Source: Paenibacillus thiaminolyticus (GTDB taxonomy: Bacteria; Bacillota; Bacilli; Paenibacillales; Paenibacillaceae). From it: 64,000 nt of DNA. Below the pieces are notes generated by a model, which saw nothing but the letters and a program-made list of their open reading frames with translations, was not told the origin of the DNA and searched no databases. The position numbers and the translations under genes were made by a program. Where the stretch lies: NCBI RefSeq assembly GCF_007066085.1, contig NZ_CP041405.1:3755001-3819000 (forward strand). Direction: 5' to 3'. Shown in pieces: positions 1-8,935 of this stretch. Numbering within the stretch: position 1 is the stretch's first letter; every line of letters starts with the position of its first letter.

Positions 1-372
1 ACGAGCCACAGGCGGGAAGCTTTATTTCAATACATATCCACGCCACATAGCCATGCCAAAAAGGGACTTTCCCATAGGCATTGAATCATGACGCAGGGCA
101 AGACGGGACAAGAGAGACTAGAGGTGGAGAAGACGGCGGCGGGACTGGCCGCTATCTGATACCATTCTTGCAAATGGTCAGGCAGGTGGAAAAACCCAGT
201 TTTTTACGAAGGGGTGGAGATGTCTATTTAACTTGGCACTCAGAGCGTTTTAAGTCGATTTTTTCAACGGAGAGACGAGATCCACCATATAAAAAATGAA
301 GTGGTGAAAATTCCCATGGACTTCTCAACGGCCTGATTTTACGGGATCCAAGAGACCGCGTCGGATCCTGGG

Positions 373-430
373 GGCATCATCGCATTCTGGAGGCATCATC
401 GCATTCTGGAGGCATCGTTGCCTCCTGGGA
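373..430. repeat. Short tandem repeat, 19-bp unit
   Basis: Two identical 19-bp units (ggcatcatcgcattctgga) at 373-391 and 392-410 are followed by a degenerate third copy to 430. The stretch 1-690 holds no convincing gene: its short open frames lack good ribosome binding sites and recognisable domains. Function unknown. Confidence 0.8.
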
Positions 431-439
431 CTTGAACAT

Positions 440-650
440 GTGGAGGGAATTGTTGCTATTTTACAGGAATTTCGACTCAATGAGTCCACATCCCGAGGAA
501 TTGCTGCAAATCTACATCATTTTAGGCCTTTTTGCTTCAAGTCGAAGCGAAACGGGTGAAATTCCTGCCGTTTTGCAGGATTCCCTTTCTGGTCAAGTCG
601 TCCATATCGAATTGCTGTATTTGCGCAGGATTTCGCTTACCGAGTAGGCG
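440..650. repeat. Dispersed intergenic repeat, copy 1
   Basis: A non-coding block in which variants of 'gaattgctgcaaat', 'gaattgttgctattttacagg' style words recur, ending with the word tgccgttttgcaggatt (568-584). The same word occurs in the island-edge block near 44.88 kb. The recurrence in two intergenic spaces 44 kb apart is seen directly; that it is a genus-specific intergenic repeat family is inference. Confidence 0.5.
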
Positions 651-787
651 TGTCTGGAGAAAAGTCGCGCTGTGGAGCAGGGTGGGGCTGTCCCACTGCA
701 GTTAAAACCTACTTATGGAACAGCCCTTCCTCTAACCTCGTTCGATTCATATTTCCCCGCCGCCTTCCCGGCTTCCGCCAAGAAGGT

Positions 788-1750
788 TCAAGAGCCGCTG
801 CTGCAGCCTTTACTCTCCGGCGCCCGATAGCCGCGATGATCCCCTTTCCGCAGACGGTGCTGGCGCAGCCACTCCTCGAGGGCGCCCGAGCCAAAGAGGA
901 CGCCGATCAGGATGAGCACGAAGCCCGACATTTGCACAATCGTGACGGCCTCGCCCAACAGGAGCGATGACCCAATCAAGGCGAAGAACGGATTCAGATT
1001 GATGAAGATCGACGCCTTTGCGGCACCGACCTGGCCGATCGCGTAATTGTACGTCATATGCCCGACGGCCGTGGCGATGACCGCCGAACCGAGGAACACC
1101 GCCCACAGCCCGATATCGGTCTGCGCCATGCTGGCCATCCCCTCCGGCTCCAGCACCAGACTTAACGCGTACAATCCGAAAGACCCGAAAAACAGCATAT
1201 ATCCCGTCATCAGCCGCGGATCGAGCGTGGCTGACATCTTTTTAATCAGAATAAAGCTTATCGCCTGCGCCAGAATGGCCAGGAATACATACACATCCCC
1301 GATCGAGACGCCGCTCATCCCCGAGCTGCCATGCGTAACGATGAAGGCGACGCCGGACAAGCCGAGGACGATGCCGGTCATATTGAACCAGGTCATCCGG
1401 GTGCCCAGGAACAGAATTGCCATCAGCGTCGTTAATAACGGCCCCAGGCCGAGAATCAAGCCGCCGTTGGAAGCCGACGTATTGGCCAGGCCAAGCGACA
1501 AAAAATAATGATGCCCCACCACATTGAACAAGGAGGCGACCAGTACATAACCCCATTCCTTGCCCCGCAGCAGCCGCAACTGTCGCATCGGAATGAGCAG
1601 CAGGAACACGCTCAGCGCCGCCGTCATAATGCGGAATGCGGTCATCGTGACCGGCATGAAATTCGACACCAGCACCTTCGTCGCGATGACGTTCAAGCCC
1701 CATGCGACCATCACACCGACCAGCATAAGATAGATGGCGTATTTTTTCAC
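788..1750 (-). CDS. EamA/DMT-family transporter
   Basis: A 320-residue inner-membrane protein of the drug/metabolite transporter superfamily, expected to move small metabolites across the cytoplasmic membrane; the substrate cannot be told. Two EamA repeats are visible, with about ten hydrophobic segments beginning at the N-terminal 'YLMLVGVMVAWGLN'. Typical family features include the 'P-V-T-M-T-A-F-R' stretch after helix 1 and the 'LGLGPLLTTLMAILFLGTR' helix. The open frame extends 87 codons upstream, but the GTG at 1750 is the likely start because the extension is non-family, rich in Cys and Arg, and an AGAAAGAAG sequence precedes the GTG. The gene is divergent from the YhgE/Pip gene, and the two share a compact promoter region. 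Confidence 0.85.
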   Translation of the reverse strand: MKKYAIYLMLVGVMVAWGLNVIATKVLVSNFMPVTMTAFRIMTAALSVFLLLIPMRQLRLLRGKEWGYVLVASLFNVVGHHYFLSLGLANTSASNGGLILGLGPLLTTLMAILFLGTRMTWFNMTGIVLGLSGVAFIVTHGSSGMSGVSIGDVYVFLAILAQAISFILIKKMSATLDPRLMTGYMLFFGSFGLYALSLVLEPEGMASMAQTDIGLWAVFLGSAVIATAVGHMTYNYAIGQVGAAKASIFINLNPFFALIGSSLLLGEAVTIVQMSGFVLILIGVLFGSGALEEWLRQHRLRKGDHRGYRAPESKGCSSGS

Positions 1751-2009
1751 GCGAACACACTTCTTTCTGTCTGACTTCGGAAGAATCATGAATGGTTTCT
1801 TCAGTAACTCATCTATCCTCTCATATCCGCGCCATTTGTCAAGATCGCGGAACGCCTCCCATTTTCCATGAAGACATTCCGTGCACACGCAGCAAGCGCA
1901 TACATTTACCACGTATACGGATCGATTCCTCCGACCTCGCCTTCCCTTCCGCATGATTGCATTTCCTTTGGCAAATACTGAAAACATTACCTTGGAAGCG
2001 GAGGCCATC

Positions 2010-4160
2010 ATGAGACATATTTTTTCGATTTATGCGAACGACCTGAAGCGAATTGGATCCAATTGGGCCGCCACCGTCATCATTCTCGGCTTGAGCATTC
2101 TTCCCTCCCTGTATGCGTGGTTCAATATTGAAGCGTCATGGGACCCGTACAGCAATACGCGCGGCATCAAGATCGCGGTCGTCAACCTCGATCAAGGGGC
2201 AGAAATTATGGACAAGCCCGTCAATATCGGGAACGAGGTCGTTGACAATCTGAAGACCAATACCCTTATCGGCTGGACCTTCGTCGACAAGGACAAAGCA
2301 ATGAGGGGCGTAAGCCACGGCGATTACTACGCCACCATCATCATTCCGGAGGAGTTCTCCGCCCGTATCGGTTCCATCCTGTCGAAGGAACCGATCAAGG
2401 CCGAGATTCTCTATTTTGTGAATGAAAAAATAAATGCGGTCGCTCCGAAAATTACGTCCAAGGGCGCCACCGGCATCATCGAGGAGGTCAGCGATAACTT
2501 CGTCAGAACGGCCAACCGGACGATTTTCAAAATCTTCAATGAACTCGGGGTTGAGCTGTCCAATGAGCTTCCGACGATTGAGAAGGTGAAGAGCCTCGTG
2601 TTCAAGCTGGAAGCATCGTTCCCTCGCTTCTCGGATGCGGTGAACACCGCGATGCAAGACGTGAATACGGCGAACCGGATCGTCAATGAAGCGCTGAAGA
2701 ATCTGCCTACCGTCGCTCAACTGGCGAAGGACGCGCAGCAATTCTCCTCCAAGCTCGCCGATCTGCTCCAATACAGCCGGCAAGGGATAGAGACCATCTC
2801 CCCGTTCATTAAGCAGGACTTGAGCACCCTGCAGCAGGCAGCCGAATCGGTGAATCAGGTTACAGCGATTCTCCAGGACATCACCGCCGATCCGTCACTG
2901 GCCAGCACAGGGCTCGGCCGGCTGTCGGAGAAGCTGGGCGCCGCAGTAAAGATTGCGGACAGCACGGCGGACTGGTTCAACCGGCTCAGCCAAGCGGTCA
3001 CCGGCGGCAAGCTCCACGGCGTCACCGACAGACTGCGGCAGCTCTCGGACAAGCTTGCCCAGCAGGTCGCGACCGTCAACGAGATGAAAGCGGCCGTCGA
3101 TCGCGGCGAAGAGGTCGGCGCCGATCTGCTGGACCATCTGAATCGGCTGTCCCAGGATGCCGGAGCGATCGCGGGAGACTTGCTGAACCGGTACGACAGC
3201 GAGATTAAGCCTGCCATGCTCCAGGGCGTGGACAAGGCGGCCGAGGATATCGCCAAAGTGCAGCAGGTACTTCAGGATGCCATCAAGAATATTCCGGACA
3301 TCGAGACGTTGTTGAAGGATGCTTCGAAGGTGACCGCGATCGGTACCGAGCAGATTCCGGCGATTCAAAAGAACCTGCCAGCCGTCCAAGCCAAAATTAC
3401 GGAATTTGCGGACAAAATTCGTGCGTTCGAGGAACAGGGCGATATTACTGAGATTATCGATCTGTTGAAGAACAACTTCGAGAAGGAGAGCGAGTTCTTC
3501 GCGGAGCCGGTCATCCTGAAGGAGAACAAGCTGTTCCCGATTCCGAACTACGGATCGGCCATGTCTCCGTTCTTCACGACGTTGTCCTTGTGGGTCGGAG
3601 CACTGCTGCTCGTCTCGCTGTTGACGGTGGAGGTGCATGAAGAGGATACGCATTACACGAAAGTTCAAATCTATTTCGGCCGGTACTTCACCTTCTTGAC
3701 TATCGCCCTGCTCCAGTCGCTATTCGTGACGACCGGCGATATTTATCTGCTGAAGACCTATGTGCTGCATCCGGGCTGGTTCGTCGCCTTCGGCCTCATC
3801 ATCAGCGCCGTCTTCATGCTTGCCGTCTACACGCTGGTCTCGGTCTTCGGCAACGTAGGGAAGGCTCTTGCCATCGTGATGCTCGTCCTCCAGCTCGCCG
3901 GCTCCGGAGGCACCTTCCCGATTCAGACGACACCGCCTTTTTTCCAGGCGATTCATCCGTTCCTGCCGTTCACCTACGCGATCAGCATGATGCGGGAAGC
4001 GGTCGGTGGCATTCTATGGGATATCGTGCGGCGCGACATCATCGTGCTGACGGTCGTCGCCGGCCTCTTCCTCCTTATCGGCCTCGTCCTCAAAAGCCCG
4101 ATCAACAAGGCTAGCGCGGGGCTGGTGCGCAAAGCGAAGGAGAGCAAGCTGATCCATTGA
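2010..4160 (+). CDS. YhgE/Pip domain membrane protein
   Basis: A 716-residue membrane protein of the YhgE/Pip family (related to phage infection protein and ABC-2-type export permeases). One transmembrane helix lies near residues 15-40. A long extracytoplasmic region follows, rich in predicted coiled coil ('LNRLSQDAGAIAGDLL' and similar heptads). About five C-terminal helices start at 'AMSPFFTTLSLWVGALLLVSLL'. The family has been linked to phage reception (Pip of Lactococcus) and to ESX/type VII secretion (EsaA); the role here is not known. ATG 2010 was chosen because GCGGAGG lies 5 nt upstream; the 43-codon upstream extension is not family-like. It stands alone, with no secretion genes beside it. 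Confidence 0.85.
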   Translation: MRHIFSIYANDLKRIGSNWAATVIILGLSILPSLYAWFNIEASWDPYSNTRGIKIAVVNLDQGAEIMDKPVNIGNEVVDNLKTNTLIGWTFVDKDKAMRGVSHGDYYATIIIPEEFSARIGSILSKEPIKAEILYFVNEKINAVAPKITSKGATGIIEEVSDNFVRTANRTIFKIFNELGVELSNELPTIEKVKSLVFKLEASFPRFSDAVNTAMQDVNTANRIVNEALKNLPTVAQLAKDAQQFSSKLADLLQYSRQGIETISPFIKQDLSTLQQAAESVNQVTAILQDITADPSLASTGLGRLSEKLGAAVKIADSTADWFNRLSQAVTGGKLHGVTDRLRQLSDKLAQQVATVNEMKAAVDRGEEVGADLLDHLNRLSQDAGAIAGDLLNRYDSEIKPAMLQGVDKAAEDIAKVQQVLQDAIKNIPDIETLLKDASKVTAIGTEQIPAIQKNLPAVQAKITEFADKIRAFEEQGDITEIIDLLKNNFEKESEFFAEPVILKENKLFPIPNYGSAMSPFFTTLSLWVGALLLVSLLTVEVHEEDTHYTKVQIYFGRYFTFLTIALLQSLFVTTGDIYLLKTYVLHPGWFVAFGLIISAVFMLAVYTLVSVFGNVGKALAIVMLVLQLAGSGGTFPIQTTPPFFQAIHPFLPFTYAISMMREAVGGILWDIVRRDIIVLTVVAGLFLLIGLVLKSPINKASAGLVRKAKESKLIH

Positions 4161-4271
4161 CCTGTAATTTCCACCATACCGGGGAGGTCTTTCCCACCAA
4201 GGCCTCTTTATTCCCGCATCCCCCCCTGTTACAATGAGAGAGGCAGCAAGAAAAATGGGGGCGTGACACAA

Positions 4272-5585
4272 ATGCGCTTTTTTCATCATGCAACGACAGA
4301 GATTCGAAGCTGGAACCGCAATATCCAGCTGTTTTTTATTGCCAATCTTCTCTATCAGATCGGAACCGGCATGTTCTCCGTTCTGTACAATCTATATATC
4401 CAATCACTCGGCTATAACGATCAGATGAACGGGACCATCATCAGCTTCCAGTCCTTGGCGACGGCGATCCTGTTCATCCCGATCGGACTGCTTGGCGACC
4501 GATCCAGCCGCAAGCGGATTCTGATTGCCGGGTCATTGGTGACCGGCATCAGCTTCATGCTGCGGGCCTTCGCCGAAGCGCCGCTCAGCCTGCAAGTACT
4601 GGCCGTCTTTACCGGCATATTCGCGGCCTTTTTCCAGGTGATCGCGATTCCTTTCCTGGCGGAAAATACGCCGAAGGAGCAGCGTCTGAAGCTGTTCAGC
4701 TATCATTCCTCCATGGTGCTGGCCGCGCAGGTGCTGGGGAGCATGGGCGGCGGCTATCTGGCCGACGTCCTGCAATCGTTCGGCTGGAACAAGATCATCA
4801 GCCTCCAGTCGGTGCTGCTCATCGGCGGCGCCGCCAGCTTCGCGGCCTTCCTGCCGCTGCTGCTGGTGAAGGAGAGCAAGCGGGCCGCTCAGAAGCCGGA
4901 ACCCGCTCCCGCTCCGTCATCCGTGCTGGCGTCCGAACCGGCGCCCGCCGCGGCGAAGCAGCAGGAATGGAAGGTCATCCGCCGCCTGACGTTCTGCCAG
5001 CTGCTCGTCGGCCTCGGCTCTGGCTTGGTCGTGCCGTACTTGAACCTGTATTTCACGAACCGGTTCTCGGTCTCGCTGACCGCCGTCGGATTACTGATCT
5101 CGCTCGGCCAGGTGATGACCATCGTCTCGATGCTCATCGGCCCGACCCTTGTCAACCGCGTCGGACAAGTGCGCGCCGTCGTCTTATTTCAGCTGATGTC
5201 CTTGCCGTTCCTGCTGCTAACCGGATTCACGAACCTGCTGCTTATCGCATCCATTAGCTTCCTGTTCCGGCAGGCGCTCATGAACGCGGCCAATCCGATT
5301 CAATCCGCCATCATGGTCGACCGCATATCGGATTCGAGGCGTGGTATCGCTAACTCCCTTACCCAGACCGCCTTCATGCTCGGGTGGGCCAGCATGGGCT
5401 CCGTCCAGTCGTACCTCGTTACCTCGTACGGCTACTATTGGGGCTACGCGATGACCTTCTCCATCACCGGCGTCCTCTACGTGACCTCGGCCATATGCTA
5501 CTTCTTCATGTTCCGGGAGGACCGCCCGAACCGCACGGGCCGATTCCGCCGCCGGCCCCGCACCGGCAACGCTCCCGCCCTGTAA
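4272..5585 (+). CDS. MFS transporter
   Basis: A 437-residue major facilitator with two six-helix halves joined by a cytoplasmic Pro/Ala/Glu-rich linker (about residues 203-230, 'PEPAPAPSSVLASEPAPAAA'). The loop 2-3 motif of MFS proteins is seen as 'GLLGDRSSRKR' (consensus GxLaDrxGrkr). It probably exports or imports a small solute; the substrate is unknown. ATG 4272 is preferred over the GTG at 4263, because the GGGGG sequence lies about 10 nt before the ATG but only 1 nt before the GTG. A strong terminator follows. Confidence 0.85.
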   Translation: MRFFHHATTEIRSWNRNIQLFFIANLLYQIGTGMFSVLYNLYIQSLGYNDQMNGTIISFQSLATAILFIPIGLLGDRSSRKRILIAGSLVTGISFMLRAFAEAPLSLQVLAVFTGIFAAFFQVIAIPFLAENTPKEQRLKLFSYHSSMVLAAQVLGSMGGGYLADVLQSFGWNKIISLQSVLLIGGAASFAAFLPLLLVKESKRAAQKPEPAPAPSSVLASEPAPAAAKQQEWKVIRRLTFCQLLVGLGSGLVVPYLNLYFTNRFSVSLTAVGLLISLGQVMTIVSMLIGPTLVNRVGQVRAVVLFQLMSLPFLLLTGFTNLLLIASISFLFRQALMNAANPIQSAIMVDRISDSRRGIANSLTQTAFMLGWASMGSVQSYLVTSYGYYWGYAMTFSITGVLYVTSAICYFFMFREDRPNRTGRFRRRPRTGNAPAL

Positions 5586-5601
5586 GCGGAGCGAATGCAA
5601 C

Positions 5602-5635
5602 CAACCGGAGATATCGTCTCCGGTTGCTGCTTTTT
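5602..5635 (+). terminator. Rho-independent terminator of MFS gene
   Basis: A perfect 10-bp stem (caaccggaga / tctccggttg) with a 5-nt loop is followed by ctgcttttt, 17 nt after the MFS stop codon. Confidence 0.9.
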
Positions 5636-5952
5636 GGCGCGGGCCCGTATTCCCTGCCTGTTTTGCCTATCCCGTCGGCTCAGCGGCTTTATCACTGCTG
5701 TGGGGTTCTCTCTTTACCTCAATTTTCAGCTCAGTCTTCACTCCAACCTTCACCTCTCTCTTCACCGGTATTCCTGCTCTTACGGTTACTCTCCCACTCG
5801 CTCAGGCCCGTCGCCAGCTTTCATTTCGGCAAAACCTGAATTTGCGATGAATAGCCCAATAGCCCTGAACGACGGGGATATTGAACAAAAGGGCCGCCAC
5901 CCCTGCCTCCCCAATTCCTTCCCTTTCCCACATCCTGTGCAGCGCCGCTTCT

Positions 5953-6037
5953 TGTGGATAACCAGATTCACCGGCTTCGGCCACCTTATCCACATGTGGA
6001 CAACCTCCCTCTGGTTTACTTATCCCGTTTATCCACA
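5953..6037. promoter_or_regulatory. DnaA-box cluster outside oriC
   Basis: Three perfect 9-mer DnaA boxes TTATCCACA lie within 85 bp: 5953-5961 (minus), 5986-5994 (plus) and 6029-6037 (plus). A near-match (tgtggacaa, 5995-6003) abuts the second box. No gene is seen between 5636 and 6048. DnaA-box clusters away from oriC that restrain initiation are known in Bacillus subtilis; that this one has that role is inference. Confidence 0.6.
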
Positions 6038-6048
6038 GCGATACGCAC

Positions 6049-6088
6049 AAAAAAACAAGGGCTGCCGAACTCCCGGTTCAGCGCCCTT
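6049..6088 (-). terminator. Terminator of the wal/htrA/CxxH block
   Basis: On the minus strand the hairpin aagggcgctg...cagccctt is followed by gttttttt. It sits 38 nt downstream of the CxxH/CxxC gene and closes the left end of the htrA-side transcription unit. Confidence 0.8.
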
Positions 6089-6125
6089 GCTCTTCCGTGC
6101 TGCTCACGATATTTTTCTCCTGTCC

Positions 6126-6296
6126 TCACACGATTAGAAACTTGGCCTCCCGCTCACAATTCATGCAGCATTTGATCGGCTTCTGCCAATCGCTGAATTC
6201 GACCTCGTCCAAATCAACCAGATCGGGAGCATCCTCGTACTCATCTACGAATTTATCGATTGCCAATTCTACGTGTTCTTTACAGACGACATACAT
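6126..6296 (-). CDS. CxxH/CxxC mini-protein
   Basis: A 56-residue acidic protein. It starts MYVVCKEH, giving C5-x-x-H8, and ends with C44-x-x-C47 followed by a short EREAKF tail: the pattern of the BA_5709-type CxxH/CxxC family, found next to htrA near the origin in Bacillus relatives. The Cys/His set suggests zinc binding, but no function is established. ATG 6296 has an AGAGG ribosome binding site 8 nt upstream. It lies 124 nt downstream of htrA on the same strand, so probably in the same transcript. Confidence is good for the gene and low for any role. Confidence 0.85.
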   Translation of the reverse strand: MYVVCKEHVELAIDKFVDEYEDAPDLVDLDEVEFSDWQKPIKCCMNCEREAKFLIV

Positions 6297-6420
6297 GCAT
6301 GTTCCCTCTTTCTTGCCTAACCTGCTGTCAGTATTGGAAAAGTCATTGCTCCGATTGCGGTGCCCCCAACGAGTTCACATCGCCGCAGACAGGCACCGTT
6401 CTCTTGTCATTGTGTCCCGA

Positions 6421-7668
6421 TTATTCCGGCTTATCCGCCAATATCACGGTCACCGTCATAAGCACGCCGTCGCGATAGAACTGAACGTCCATGCTATCGC
6501 CAATATGCTTCTTCTCGTACAAATATTTGCGCAGCTCCAATGTCGAACCGATCTCCTGCTTATCGAACCGGACGATGACATCGTTCAGCTTCAAGCCGGC
6601 CTGCTTGGCGGGACCGGATGCTTCCAGCACGATTACGCCCTCCCTCACGTCCTTCGGGAGCCGGATGTCCTCGCGCTGTTCCTCGGTAATCGGCGCGTAC
6701 GGATTGGTGACATCAACGGTATAGACGCCAAGGTACGGCCGCACCACCTTGCCGGCGTCCATAATCTGATTCACCGTATCCATCACTTCATTGATCGGAA
6801 TGGCGAAGCCCAATCCTTCCACGCCTGTAGTCGCTATCTTCATCGTGTTGATGCCGATCACTTGGCCGTTCAGATTGACAAGCGCCCCGCCGCTATTGCC
6901 TTCATTGATCGCGGCATCGGTCTGAATCACCATCTGCTCCCAGTCGTATACCCCGTCCTGGTTCAGCGAGACCGGAATCAACCGGTTCGTATACCCGACG
7001 ATTCCAGCCGTCAGCGACCCGCCGAAGCCGAGCGGATTGCCGAGGGCAATGACTGTCTCGCCGCGCCGAATCGTGCCGGAATCGCCGATCTCGGCGACGG
7101 CCGTCACGCCGGCGGCGTCAATCCGGACCACCGCGACGTCCATCACGCGATCCTTGCCGACGAGCTCGGCGGTCTTGCGCTGTCCGTTGTCCAGCACAAC
7201 CTCCAATTCGTCCGCGCCTTGAACGACGTGCTCGTTCGTCAGCACATACGCCTTGCCTCCGTCCTTCTTGAAGATGACTCCGGAGCCGAGATTCATATCC
7301 TGTGCCACGCCGTCTTCATCGCCGATCTGCTTCTGCTTGTTGACCATGCTGACGACGGCCGGACTGACCTTGTCCGCAGCCTGGACGATCCGCTCGTACG
7401 GATCGTTCGTCATCACATTTCCGGCGACGGCCACGGCCGGAGAGCCTGCCTCTCCCGAGCCGATCAGCCAGCTGTACAGCATGATGGCGACGAACGCACT
7501 GATGATTGAACTGACCACGGCGACCTGCGCCGTGGACCACTTGCCGCTTCCTGACCGTCGAATCCGCTTCCAGCCGTCACGGGGAGCTGTGGCACGCCGA
7601 TACCACCATCTGCGCTCGATCCGCCGTCTCACCCTCGGTGAGAAAAAATCATCCTCAAACAAGCTCAT
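6421..7668 (-). CDS. htrA: HtrA-like serine protease (S1C, PDZ)
   Basis: A 415-residue membrane-anchored surface protease and chaperone of the DegP/HtrA family, expected to handle misfolded secreted proteins at the outer face of the membrane. A basic cytoplasmic N-terminus (about 45 residues) precedes one transmembrane helix (about 48-70). The trypsin-like domain has the triad H147 (TNEHVV), D177 (VMDVAVV) and S259 (EGNSGGAL). A single C-terminal PDZ domain spans roughly 305-410. Length and layout match B. subtilis YycK/HtrC-type proteins. It follows walJ, the usual position in wal operons, but 446 nt away, with a small plus-strand gene in the gap, so it may have its own promoter. Confidence 0.92.
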   Translation of the reverse strand: MSLFEDDFFSPRVRRRIERRWWYRRATAPRDGWKRIRRSGSGKWSTAQVAVVSSIISAFVAIMLYSWLIGSGEAGSPAVAVAGNVMTNDPYERIVQAADKVSPAVVSMVNKQKQIGDEDGVAQDMNLGSGVIFKKDGGKAYVLTNEHVVQGADELEVVLDNGQRKTAELVGKDRVMDVAVVRIDAAGVTAVAEIGDSGTIRRGETVIALGNPLGFGGSLTAGIVGYTNRLIPVSLNQDGVYDWEQMVIQTDAAINEGNSGGALVNLNGQVIGINTMKIATTGVEGLGFAIPINEVMDTVNQIMDAGKVVRPYLGVYTVDVTNPYAPITEEQREDIRLPKDVREGVIVLEASGPAKQAGLKLNDVIVRFDKQEIGSTLELRKYLYEKKHIGDSMDVQFYRDGVLMTVTVILADKPE

Positions 7669-7935
7669 CCGAACCCACTCCCCTCAACCCCGGGCTCTCG
7701 CCACGTTCGGCTGCTGCTCCGACTCTATGCATCCTACTACCCATTACACAGGAATGCCAGGCTTTCAAACGGTCAACACTATATATGAGATGCCTGCAGC
7801 GGACACTTCATGCATCAGGCATGTCATCATTTCATTTCCTCGTACATATTCTATCATACATCGTTCACGTTGAGAGAAAAGAGACGGCATTGTAACTCTT
7901 TACCATCCTATTCCCTTTTGAAGGAGGAAATGCAC

Positions 7936-8142
7936 ATGAAAACAGCCTCTTCCGCTTGGTCGGACATAAATATTGTGGGGCAGCTTGCCGATTTGAAGGA
8001 AGACCAGTACCGCCTTACGCTCGCCTTGTCCACCTTGATGGAACTGCTGATCGAGAAAGGGCTCATCACCGATGAGGACATCGCGCGCAAAGCACATGAA
8101 GTCGATCGGTGGCTTACAGACGAACCGGAGACTTCTCGTTAA
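7936..8142 (+). CDS. Small conserved-looking protein of unknown function
   Basis: A 68-residue, soluble, acidic and probably all-helical protein (MKTASSAWSDINIVG...) that I cannot assign to a named family. The reading frame is credible because a near-perfect AAGGAGG lies 8 nt before ATG 7936. It is the only plus-strand gene in the wal/htrA block. Its last 29 nt overlap the 3' end of walJ on the opposite strand, so the two transcripts converge and would be antisense to each other. Sequence text such as 'ALSTLMELLIEKGLITDEDIARKA' looks like a helical-hairpin motif. Function unknown. Confidence 0.7.
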   Translation: MKTASSAWSDINIVGQLADLKEDQYRLTLALSTLMELLIEKGLITDEDIARKAHEVDRWLTDEPETSR

Positions 8143-8935
8143 CCTTATCCCATGCGGTCGGACGGTCATAATACGTATCTTTCAACTGGAACTCGCTCTC
8201 TTTGAAAAAATGGCCCTTGCTTTCCATCACGTCCTGCACCGTCAACCGGGCCAAATCCTGCATATTGTGATCCAGGCTCAAATGCGCCAAATATGTACGG
8301 CGCGTGTTGCCCGTGACGACCTCGCACAGCGCCTCGCCCGCCGCTTCGTTCGACAAATGGCCGAGATCGCTCAATATGCGTCGCTTGATGTTCCATGGAT
8401 ACCGCCCGACGCGAAGCATCTCGACATCATGATTCGACTCCATGACGAGCACATCGGAATCGGCGATCGCGTCACGGACCTTATCGCTCATATAACCCAA
8501 GTCGGTCGCCACCGACAGTTTCGTCTCCCCCTCGAAAAAGCGATACGCTACCGGCTCGGCCGCATCATGTGAGATGCCGAACGACTCCACGCGCAGATCG
8601 CCGAAGTCGCGGGCTTCGCCGGTCTGCATGACGATGCGGTTCTCCTCCGCGATATTGCCGACATGCTTCTCCAGCGCGGCCCACGTCTTCTCGTTGGCAT
8701 AGATGGGGAGATCGAATTTCCGCGCAAACGCGCCCAACCCTTTAATATGATCCGAATGCTCGTGCGTGACGAAGATCGCGTCAATTTGCTTGCCGGAGAG
8801 TCCCTGCTCCTCCAGCAGCTGCTCGGTCCGCTTGCAGCTCAGACCGACGTCGATCATCACCGCCGCATCGTCATTTTGGATTACGGTCGCATTCCCCGTC
8901 GAACCGCTCGACAACACTGAAAATCGTAAACTCAT
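8114..8935 (-). CDS. walJ: WalJ/YycJ metallo-beta-lactamase-fold hydrolase
   Basis: A 273-residue cytoplasmic MBL-fold hydrolase. The metal-binding motif is T-H58-E-H60-S-D62-H63, with further metal ligands downstream ('ISHDAA', 'MESNHDVEML', 'LAHLSLDHN'). WalJ/YycJ is the last conserved member of wal operons. In Firmicutes it is linked to DNA repair and coordination of division with replication, and exonuclease-like activity has been reported for the family. It overlaps walI by 4 nt (ATGA), indicating translational coupling. Confidence 0.92.
   Translation of the reverse strand: MSLRFSVLSSGSTGNATVIQNDDAAVMIDVGLSCKRTEQLLEEQGLSGKQIDAIFVTHEHSDHIKGLGAFARKFDLPIYANEKTWAALEKHVGNIAEENRIVMQTGEARDFGDLRVESFGISHDAAEPVAYRFFEGETKLSVATDLGYMSDKVRDAIADSDVLVMESNHDVEMLRVGRYPWNIKRRILSDLGHLSNEAAGEALCEVVTGNTRRTYLAHLSLDHNMQDLARLTVQDVMESKGHFFKESEFQLKDTYYDRPTAWDKVNEKSPVRL

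Noticed and set aside
81..647. Two short plus-strand frames (72 and 71 codons) at the left edge
   Set aside because: No ribosome binding site, no domain, and they overlap repeats.
788..2011. Long 407-codon form of the EamA transporter
   Set aside because: The extra 87 residues are not family-like and would overlap the divergent YhgE/Pip gene; a GTG with an upstream purine-rich site fits better.
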